Shown here: piece after piece, positions 55,337 through 64,000 of the stretch
How positions within the stretch are numbered: position 1 is the stretch's first letter
How the letters are laid out: every line of letters begins with the position of its first letter
Assembly (NCBI GenBank): GCA_945643635.1
Contig: CALZFC010000009.1
Span: forward strand, 4,091,001 to 4,155,000
DNA length: 64,000 nt
Reading direction: 5' to 3'
From: Allodiplogaster sudhausi
Taxonomy: Eukaryota > Nematoda > Chromadorea > Rhabditida > Diplogasteridae
Notes under the pieces: model-generated
What the model was told of the DNA's origin: nothing
Seen by the model: the letters and a program-made list of their open reading frames with translations, nothing else
The model's database searches: none
Translations under genes and position numbers: made by a program

Positions 55337-57183
55337 GGCAAGTTCTTTCTTATATTCCTGTTGTATACGACCAATGGTTACGGTAACGTTTTTTCTAGCA
55401 AGATTTTCTTGTATGTCCTTGACATTTTCATACTTTCATTAATGAGTTGTTTCTGTTTTTGCAGAAACGCGACTCGAAATGAACTAAAAGCTTCGGCATC
55501 TCGGCGACTTCAACTGAGCTCTCGCCAATGCCTCCCATAAATCAAACTCCTGTCCTCGTGTAGTTCAATAGGGACTATGCAATTTGGCCTTCTCAACCCT
55601 TCCCACTTGACCGATGCTATTGACGAAACTGCTTAACCCTTTCTATGCTGCTAACCTTTTTATCTCGATTTTTATTTTTATCTTTGCGAAATTGACTACA
55701 GACCGCGAATGCTTATTACCACCCGCTTCTGAAGTATCTGTATGTCTCTTCCGTTTTATAGGAAAGTCCGAAATTCCTCCAGCTGCCCTCCTTTGGCTTC
55801 CCAATTTCTTCTGCATCCTGTTGCTCTCTATCACTTCTCCTCCCGTACACCCGGAAGAAGTAGGAAGACAGACATGTTTGCTATTGGTTTCTGGTGATTG
55901 TGAGAAGAGTGCCGGAAATTGTCGAGATCGTTGGCCTAGCGTGGAAAATGTCAGCAATCAACGAGCGATGTGAGGCAAACTTCCGCTGCTGGCACTGTTT
56001 ACGCGTTTTGCAATGCTTCAGCTGCGATATCACTGGGTTCGGAATATATTTAAGTCAATATATGTTATGTAAAAAATATATGTACACTATAACAGTACTT
56101 GTCGACATCTACGGAAGAAGTTCATTATTGTTTCGCGCGCGAATGTCTTCCACATTTTGTTCAGTTTCTCTCTCTCTCGTTTCACGTCGACTCTGTGTCA
56201 TGTTGTTCCATTCTAATCGATTGTCTTGATATTTTGTGAATGTTTCCAATTACTTTTACAGTTTCCTTATATCCGAAAGTCTACTCCAAAGCTCCCCCTG
56301 CTGAGATCCAATTCCGACTTCGCTGTAACATTTATTCGCCATTTGCTGTACTTCTTCGCTATCTGAAATCGCTAACCACTGACACATAAACTGTGCAAGG
56401 ATCATCAAATCAGTCTTTTGAATGTTGTTCACACTAAAGAGGAGTAATGGGGACAAGGGAATTTGTTTATCAGAATATATGTATGTGCATGTTTTCGCCT
56501 GCGCATGTTTGGTAATCTGTTCGGACAACAGTTAACATCTGATGCCAACGGACTGCCGTCATAATGACAAAACAGCAAAATCTTTGTTTACCATGAAGAT
56601 TGTCTTTTGGCTTGGCTATTTCGGGCAGCGCGGAAAAAGATCTCCATACACTTGCCTGAGACTATGAGAAAATGCTTGAAGAAAGTTGTCGTGTACTCTT
56701 GAATGTATTTAAAACAAATCAAGCGATTCCTTAAGTTGAATGCACATTCTTTTCGTTCTCTGCATATTGGGGGCAACGGAAACAGGCAAGAATAGCGTCA
56801 GTTTAAGGCAGAATTTGATAATTGTTCACAGTGTGCGGGCCAATGCACTCTCTGAATTCCTTCTCGCTCTCCCTTCACATTGTCCTTCTCCCTTCTCTCT
56901 CCCCTTTTCTCTCGGTGTCTCTCTTTATCATCTATTTTTGTCTTCCTGCTATTTGTAATATCCAGTCCGGCATCCAATGACCAGATCACAATCGTCGCAT
57001 CCCTAGTAGTACACTTCATTTCCTCTGGCTCGTCCCCTCCTTCGTTTCTCCCCCTCTCTCTTCAACACAGCGTTTCACACTCTTCCATACAGCGTTTTTC
57101 CCGTGATACGCCGAAGCGATATAAATAATCCGGCTTATCAAAGCTCTGAGAGTCGCCTTAAAGTAGATCTGAGAAATTCTGAT

Positions 57184-57232
<49 letters not shown>

Positions 57233-58235
57233 AGGGAGGGAGGGAGGGAGAGAAAGGGAGGGAGGGAGAGAGAGAGTAGGAGAGAGAGAATGGGATTGTT
57301 AAAGAGATGAGAAACGATATAGACAGAGATGGATAGGAAGTGACTGATGAAATAGAGTTGGAGGGGCGGAGAGATGAGCGGGAGAGAGAGAGATCATTTA
57401 CGTATCCACCACATACACTGTGAGAGTTTCCGAATGTACGCGCATCTGCATACGTATACCCATATTTTCATCGCCACGCCCATCTCAGCCGCTGGCATTT
57501 CCTCCCGGCCCCCCCCCCATCTCGGAGTGCACAGTCCAAGTCGGCCTTCGTTGTCGAGGAAGGTTGGCGAGCACCTGCTAAGCTTATGCTTTCCTCATCT
57601 TCAATACCAACATTCACCCGTCACTGATCCAGCTTATGCTTGTCTCATCTATCTTCTCGAATATCTACTTCCTTAATGTTTTCTTGTTGATCCAACCAGC
57701 TGTCGTTGATCACTCTAGACATGAATCAGCAGTTATGAGAGAATGCTTTTAGTCTCATCCACCAGATGGAGGCCCAGTAGCCTTCTTTAAATAACTTCCA
57801 CTAGACGTGTGATTCCTGCACGTATTTTCGCTCTAGTCTCTCGACTCGCCACTAGTCACAACTTTTTGTACTTGATTGAACTGGGCTATAAAAGCATGCA
57901 TCAACTCGCTATCTCCCTAGCTTCCACTTTATCTTCTGCTCCACTCAATTTCTCCGATGTTTCACAATCCAGAGAATCCGGGAAGCCGTTGATAGCGCGC
58001 CAATTAAGCAGAGAGGAGTAGTAAATGGTGTGCATCTTGATGGGAATGAGAATTTTGCCCACTTTCTGAGGCGCCACCCACTCGACTCTGACGTGATTCT
58101 AGGTTGCTTTCACCACGAATAGTGTCGCCTTTTACGCTGATGCATGAATGTTTCCATATCTCTCTCTTCATCCAGAACATTCAAAAAGATTACCTTGTGT
58201 TATTACAGAGTAAGCAACAGTTGACTGCCGTGAAG
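55337..58235. other. Between epsin and the 138-aa gene
   Basis: 3' flank of epsin and 5' flank of the next gene. It contains a GA/GGGA tract at 57186-57285 and a C9 run at about 57509. No supported exon was seen. An acceptor-like TATTACAG at 58201-58208 precedes the next ATG by 27 bases. Confidence 0.5.
57186..57285. repeat. (GA)n/(GGGA)n microsatellite
   Basis: A GA tract passing into GGGA repeats (about 57227-57260), then GA again. Confidence 0.9.
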
Positions 58236-59965
58236 ATGATCTTCGAACTGCCCCTTGACCAGTTCCCTGCAGTGCAGTTGCGTGTGTCTCCTTCAGCTGG
58301 CTTGGCTGCCGCTGGCACTCCTCGCAGCAGCAATGACATCGCTGGCAAGATGCTTCTCCGCCGCTGCTACTCCCACTCGCCGACTCGCCAAGTTGAGGAG
58401 GAGCAGAAGAAGGAAATGAGTCAGTATCACTTCTTAACTTTTTTTTCCGTTCCAGGAAAAGTGATTTTCCTTTAGTAAATATAAACACTAGGATAACAAT
58501 GGCACGGAAAAATACAGCAGGATGTGTGCATACAGAAACTAAAAATAATATAGTGGATCTCTAATCGGCCGCGTCCCACGCATTCTTCTTCTTTCGCTTT
58601 CTTCGATAGCCTTTGTTGTAAGAAGAAGTTTCAACAACAGTATAAAAAGGGATCGCGGCTTCACAATAGCAGCAAATAGTCGAACGTCATAATGAGAGTG
58701 GCCAAACTAGTCTAGAGAGGCCGACCGACGATTCAGTCCTCCACGTGAACGTGCATACACCCTCACTCTGCGTCAGCCTTGTCCTGGTCCTCCATCTCCT
58801 CTGGCTTGGAAAGACTGCGGCATCTTGGGGCCTTCTCGGAAATTGGCTTTGTTTGGTTGGGGGTGTAAGGCGCATTCGCTCTCACTGCGCTTCCTTTTCT
58901 ACATCGCCTGGTCTGCTTTCTGATCAGCATAACAAAAGCTGCAGAAGAATATTGTCCAGAAGTGCAAGATGAGGCTGAGACGATTACATCTGTAAATCTC
59001 TCAGAGTGCTTCTAATCCACATCTTGGAATTAATACTGAATGAAAACTCTTCAACAGCACGAAATCATAATAATCCCCGACGTTGCAGGCGACCCGGGAG
59101 ACAAGAAAAACTAGACCATCCCTTCAAGATGATGTCCTCATCATGATGTGGATTAATTCGTTTGCTTTCCTTCTCCTTACAGCATACATATGTACATACA
59201 TTATGCTCACTGCAGAGCAACGGATTTAGGAGGAGCTAAAAGAGGCACTCGTCAAGAGGGCAAAAATAGTGGCATGAATATTGAGGATTTCGTGATATCG
59301 GCGAAAGCGAAGCCTGCGTCAGGAGAAGATAAAAGAATAGAAATGCATGTTCTGAGGAAATGTCAGATGCTCTGTTCGGTCTTCCCGGAATAGCAGATCA
59401 AGTCTGCCTTCTGTAAGAGGCATCACAGTGTTGGCCAACGTGGCACGTACACTACATGCTAGGAAGCCATAGCTGGGAATCACGGGATGTTGAGGATTTT
59501 CTTCTCGATCTACGTATGCCGAACTACCAAACAAACAAAATGCACAACATTCTCATCATCCGGGATGCCAAGCAAGCACAAGATTATGCCCTTTTTTCTT
59601 GGGTTTAGTTGAGCCTTCGAAAAATATTTGATACTTGCTTGGTATTTGTAAGCAAGCATCTCAACCATAATAATCTATATTTTATTATGCTTAATAAAAT
59701 TTCGTGCAAGTTCTGAAGTTTCTTGCTTTCAGATGGCGAGTTGCGTGGTTCGTTCCGCGACCTCTTCTCGCAGTCCAACATGCCAGGAAAGGACCAGCCA
59801 ATGTCCGCCCCTGAGACTCGCCCGGCCTCGGCCGGCGAAGACCGCCGCACGTCTCTGCAGCTGTCGCCGCGCACCCCCACCACCAGCCGCTCCTCGCTCG
59901 CGCCTCCCCTCTCGCCCCTTCGTCGACTCTCCGTAGATTTCGGCCGCCAGACCACGCTCAGCTAG
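58236..59965 (+). CDS. Unrecognised two-exon gene, 138 aa
   Basis: Exons 58236-58419 and 59733-59965 join in phase (A|GTCAGT donor, GCTTTCAG acceptor). The protein starts MIFELPLDQFPAVQL and ends in a Ser/Pro/Arg-rich tail. Visible features: an EEEQKKEM helix, SFRDLFSQSN, a phospho-rich stretch RTPTTSRSSLAPPLSP, and a basophilic-kinase consensus RRLSVDF near the C-terminus. No signal peptide or membrane segment is evident. I do not recognise the family. It could instead be the 3' end of a larger gene if the acceptor at 58208 joins upstream coding exons, since the frame stays open back to 58104. GC-rich coding bias in exon 2 supports it being real. Confidence 0.6.
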
Positions 59966-61890
59966 GAGCTGGAAACGGCTTACCACCACAACACAAACAA
60001 CTTGCTCTGGATATCTGGGTCTCCCATCAAGGCAGCCATAATTATTCCAATAACTCCCTGTCCCACCCCCTCTCATACATTTATCCCCTTTCCCCTACCA
60101 CCCACTGGCGAAGCGACTGTCTCGCTGCACAGAAACCCTCCGCAAATCCTGCTCGATCTACTCTTAATTCTCTTTTTACAAACAGGATCTGTAGGACTTC
60201 GCCATAAATTAGAGGCGCCAAATTGCTGCCTCCTACTCATTCCATATTTTTAGAGCATCTTAGAGCGCTCTCGTTCTCTTCTTCTCTTTTCTCTTCTCCT
60301 CTCTCTCCCCAGTCCCATCACACTTTCATAGCCGAGACATGTATTCCGCTGCCTACTTATCATTCATGTGGCTGTCATCTAATCTCCTAATCAGAAATGC
60401 CCTGAAGTCTTGCCAAAGCCGTATTCTTAGCGACACTTGACACAGTTTTGCAAGAAACTATAAAGCCGAGTGAACACTTGACACCTGCATTCAATTGGAT
60501 ACTTATGCTTGCTTGTATAGTTGCTGTTGAAGTTTCCATTTGCATAAGATATTTTAGTATAGAATAGTTCATTTATATCATTCGCTATTTGCTTGCTTTA
60601 TTTGGTTGCTCCTTCTGATGTATCGATCGCTACGATGTCATTACGGCAGCTCAGATACCTAAGACTTAGCGCCACTGACGATGCGAGCCCGGAGAAATTT
60701 TCGGGCCCTTCCTCTGTTTAATCCATCTCCGTCATAGACATCATTTCGCATCTTCTCCGAAATCCGTCTTACATACTCTTCTCTTGTGTACTTTGCTGAA
60801 TGAAATCGTTTTCTATATCTCTCGAAATCTCCTCGAAATATTCACATGAAAATGAGAGAACTGCCGAACAGGGGAACGAACAAGGACGGTAGACAGAAGC
60901 TGTGAATAAAGTACATGGACAGACGTAAGCTCATAAACAACGTCACAATCATCGTGATCATCATGGACGAGATAAAGAGTGCTCTGTGAATTCTGGTGAT
61001 ATGAGTAATCTCCTACTTATCTAAATTGCTTAATACTGTGGATGTAAAAGAATACTCCCTTGCGCCGGAATGTATTCACGACGCTGAGTACCACGGATTT
61101 ATCTACGTTGACTTCGATATATTTTGTCTTTAAAGCGATCTTCCAAAATATTTTAAAGCTATTAGTCTGAATACATCATCCACATGTAACACTATTCATG
61201 CTTTTCACCTGTAAGCAACTTTTCGAAAACGTTTCTTCACAGATGCATTGTAAATAGTAGACAAGTTTTATATATCTCAATATGTTTTTGGCATCAGCAA
61301 TTTTGTCTTAGGAGATCATGAAGCAGAAAACGAAGCTGCTTAACAAATGGAAAGGCGACGATGCTTCCGGCGATCTCTCTTAAATGGAAATGCGCCAGTG
61401 ATATTCCAGTGATTGCTCTCGTCAGAGGACACAAGGAGTCTATCTCTTTCCCACACTTCCTTTGGCGTAATTCCCTCGTTATGCCACTGCCACAAATGAG
61501 GAAGGTAAACACTTAAAGTCTGCGTACTCGCAGAGGTCTTCCGAGCGTCTTCTCGCCTAGCGAAGTTCTTCAGAGATCATTTAATTTCCGGCACATGTCC
61601 AGAGCGAATTCTGCACTTTGGGTAATATGAGTGCGTTGGTTTAAAGGTCATCGAAAAAAAACAAGATTGTAATTCGAAGCTCATTATAAATGATTGCGGG
61701 TTTTTTTTTCCGAACTATTTGATTGGTATTGCTAAGTCAAGAAAGAAGATTATCGATGTTTATTATTGATTACAAAATATACAAAGGTAGTATGAGTGGG
61801 CTTTTGTCATATTCACATGTCCATATGTTCTGTGCACATGTAAAGGAATGGGTGTTGAATACAAAGGCTATGCCATAGGAAAGACGACTG
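59966..61890. other. Intergenic, nothing recognised
   Basis: Between two convergent genes. No exon or RNA gene was seen. A minus-strand AATAAA (plus TTTATT at 61759-61764), about 127 bases past the stop of the following minus-strand gene, is a likely polyadenylation signal. Confidence 0.45.
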
Positions 61891-63585
61891 TCACTCCGTG
61901 CAGATGCCGTTGTCGAGATGGGCAATGACCGGATGAATGTTGACACCATGAGCCGTTGCCTTCTTGGCAGTGCGACAGAGGCGAGCTCGGGTGAGAGAGA
62001 GGGAAACAGAGAGACGGCCGAGGGAACAGCGACGCTCCGCCAGCAGACGGGTCAACTGCAAAGGAGATCAAGCTTGACTTGCAGAGTTCGGACTTCAAAT
62101 GCATTCAGAATTCAATATTGGCCTTACATCTCCTTTTCCCTTGCTCTTTGGGCTATTATCACATTCTTTGGTTAGCGAACAGGTGCATGAAGTACCTTTA
62201 TTTGTCAGAAAAAAGTTGACGTATAAATTCTTCTCTCCCTCTAAAAATGTTCGTCATGATTTTGGCTCTTCCTAGCTCCAGATATGTATTCTCTAGAATA
62301 TGAGGCGTGAACGTACATATATTAATATACATATGCATAGCAAAGAAAAAAAAACGTTATGTGAAAGACTTCTTTGAGTTGGAAGCGGCACAGAGATATT
62401 TTAATAAACCTTGATAAGATTGCTTAGTAATCTCAAGTTTTGCATATGTAGCGTGCTCTTCTGATTTGCTTAGTTTTGCATATGTAGCTTGCTCTTCTGA
62501 TTTGGTTTCTTCAAAGGTGTTTGAGAATGCTACAATCGGTCTCTCAGCCTATGCTATCATCCACTGCACATTGAACAGAAAGTGAGCTAGAGGATATCCG
62601 TCAACGGCTAGACGACGTTTGCAAGGGGAGAAGGCTATTAAGAGACTGCGACGATGTTACGAGTTCATGTGAACGGTCCAAGGTGAAAAGATGATATCCT
62701 ACGAGATTGTTACCTGAGCCTGATAATATTCCCAAATGAATGGCGTAAACGGATGGGATAGGGAGAGAGAGTGAGAGATAGCAGAGAGATATAGTAGAGA
62801 GTATCAGTGATAGAGAGAGAGAGAGGAGCACAGAGTGAGAGCAGTGATAGCAGAGATAGAGAGAGGGACAGAGAGAGAGAGAGAGAGAGGAGTGACAGCA
62901 GAGCTCACCTCCTCCCGTCGGGCTGCCCGCGTCGTTTCCACCCGACTCAGATGTCGCTCGAGCGCACTCAGCTGGAAAGGAAACGGAAGGTCAGCGCAGA
63001 TGATGGGGCCAACTCATAAGATTGGGAGAGAGGGAGAAGACACTCATTGCTTGCATACAAGCCACGTCCTTCCGTCAGATAATCACGAATCCTCGACTTT
63101 CAATTTGGCTAATCAGACTTCGTAAGAAATGATAAATCGAAGTCATCAAATAGCGTAAGATTAGTAGCGTAGCAGATTTGGCTTAATAGACAACTCGTCA
63201 CGCGTGCTCTTCATTCATAGCTGAGTATTTACATAATTATCAGACTGTTGGTTACGAAGCTCAAGTGTGATGATGCGCCATGGTGATCTTTCCCTTTCTT
63301 CAAAATAATGAAAATGGAATGTAAAGGCAAGGTATACAAATGAAATTCTATCACAACGAAATATTTTCTTTGCTCTGCTAATTGCCGTCTAACCATTCCA
63401 TGGACTCCTTTGAGCTCCCGTGTGAGTTTGCGTTGCTCGGCTGCCCCTTCGAGTGGCAGTCTCCGCTTGGCTGCTTCGAGTGCATCGAGTCTCTCTCCTA
63501 ACTCCTCCACCCTCCTCTCACTCTCCCACTTCTTGGCCAGCACCTCTGCCAGCCTCTCTGTCTCCGCTTCGAACGCTGCTTCATG
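61891..63585 (-). CDS. Coiled-coil protein, C-terminal exons (5' part not resolved)
   Basis: Three exons in phase: 63394-63585, 62909-62971, 61891-62055 (stop included). They encode about 139 aa of a charged helical protein. The first has heptad-like spacing (FEAETERLAEVLAKKWESER, VEELGERLDALEAAKRRL), the second is LSALERHLSRVETTRAARRE, and the third begins LTRLLAERRCSL and ends DNGICTE. Donors are GTTAGA and GTGAGC; acceptors are TTTGAG, TTTCCAG and TTTGCAG. The 5' exons are missing. A basic, helical open stretch on the minus strand at the window edge (about 63955-64000, SFRAKIREEARRL) may belong to it. No family was identified; a cytoskeletal or scaffold role is only a guess from the coiled coil. 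Confidence 0.65.
62436..62503. repeat. Direct duplication, 32-bp units 36 bp apart
   Basis: AGTTTTGCATATGTAGC followed by GTGCTCTTCTGATTT, repeated with one substitution, in the intron 62056-62908. Confidence 0.85.
62762..62891. repeat. (GA)n microsatellite with GATA/GCAGTGATAGCA interruptions
   Basis: GA repeat just inside the intron upstream of the 62909-62971 exon border. On the sense strand of the coiled-coil gene it is CT-rich and sits directly after the donor. Confidence 0.85.
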
Positions 63586-64000
63586 CTCAAACATGATAAT
63601 TATTCTTCCTTTGTATTCACATATCAATTTATTTTTATTGCAGAGGCTGTCCAGGGACCTTAACCCCTACCGTAATCCTCAAGAAAATAATAAATAAGAC
63701 GACAGACCGGATAGAAAAATACGGTAGATTTTAAGCTTCGTGAACAGCGTCTTTATGTTAACGACTACCATAAAATGTCGCGGTTTATATTGGTGTAAAT
63801 TTGTAAAACATGACACTATAAGTGAGTGAATTTGACAGGAACATCTTATGCACACACATACACACTGTACAATATTCACTCGATTACTACGTGCAGATAT
63901 ATACATCCGTTATTTAGACCAATGTGTGTGTACAGACGTATTCAATTTAGATGTTAGCCTTCTCGCCTCTTCGCGAATCTTTGCCCGGAAGCTTCGCAGA
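63586..64000. other. Window edge, probable intron and possible next 5' exon of the coiled-coil gene
   Basis: AT-rich sequence, then a GC-richer block from about 63950. Read on the minus strand that block gives a short basic helix-like peptide. No clean donor in the required phase was found, so no exon is called. Confidence 0.3.

Noticed and set aside
59319..59534. 71-codon minus-strand frame inside the intron of the 138-aa gene
   Set aside because: Not composed of simple repeat, but no splice partners, no start context and no recognised motif, so it was left uncalled.

Overview
The window is animal nuclear DNA. It has many short-exon genes with GT-AG introns, a nuclear tRNA-Leu, DNA transposons, and long intergenic and intronic stretches swamped by (GA)n/(CT)n microsatellite. 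The gene families (MYRF, epsin, a cyclic-nucleotide-gated channel, arrestin-domain proteins, a Harbinger transposon) are metazoan. Small gene size, worm-like epsin length and sequence, and splice-acceptor-like sites just upstream of several start codons suggest a nematode or another compact ecdysozoan. That assignment is an inference of moderate-to-low confidence. I rebuilt gene models by hand from reading frame, splice sites and intron phase, and each adjoining phase was checked. Boundaries may be off by a base or two.

Layout. (1) 1733-19158, minus strand: a complete myelin regulatory factor (MYRF) gene in 17 coding exons, about 1,112 aa. Its 3.2 kb intron between the DNA-binding exons and the self-cleavage exons holds, on the opposite strand (4260-6959), an arrestin-domain gene. 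That protein appears to carry two arrestin N/C pairs in tandem. (2) 19159-30604: intergenic, GA/CT rich, with a 514-bp inverted-repeat element (22718-23231) bounded by a perfect 8-bp target duplication. (3) 30605-36234, minus: a cyclic-nucleotide-gated channel subunit in about 18 exons. A tRNA-Leu(UAA) gene and a broken duplicate of it lie in one of its introns. (4) 38072-42145: a Harbinger/PIF element with a decayed transposase (plus strand) and a convergent Myb/SANT-like accessory gene (minus strand). The accessory gene is fully open and contains a run of four paralogous small exons. (5) 42146-50528: intergenic, again microsatellite rich. (6) 50529-55336, plus: a complete epsin gene in 12 exons, 470 aa. 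(7) 58236-59965, plus: an unrecognised two-exon gene, 138 aa. (8) 61891-63585, minus: the 3' end of a coiled-coil protein gene that probably continues past the window.

Functionally these genes form no pathway: a membrane-tethered transcription factor, an arrestin-type adaptor, a sensory-type ion channel, an endocytic adaptor and a transposon. The points most worth following up are the nested double-arrestin gene, the contrast between dead transposase and open accessory gene (with exon amplification in the latter), the atypical pore and ligand-site residues of the channel, and two GC-AG introns supported by frame.
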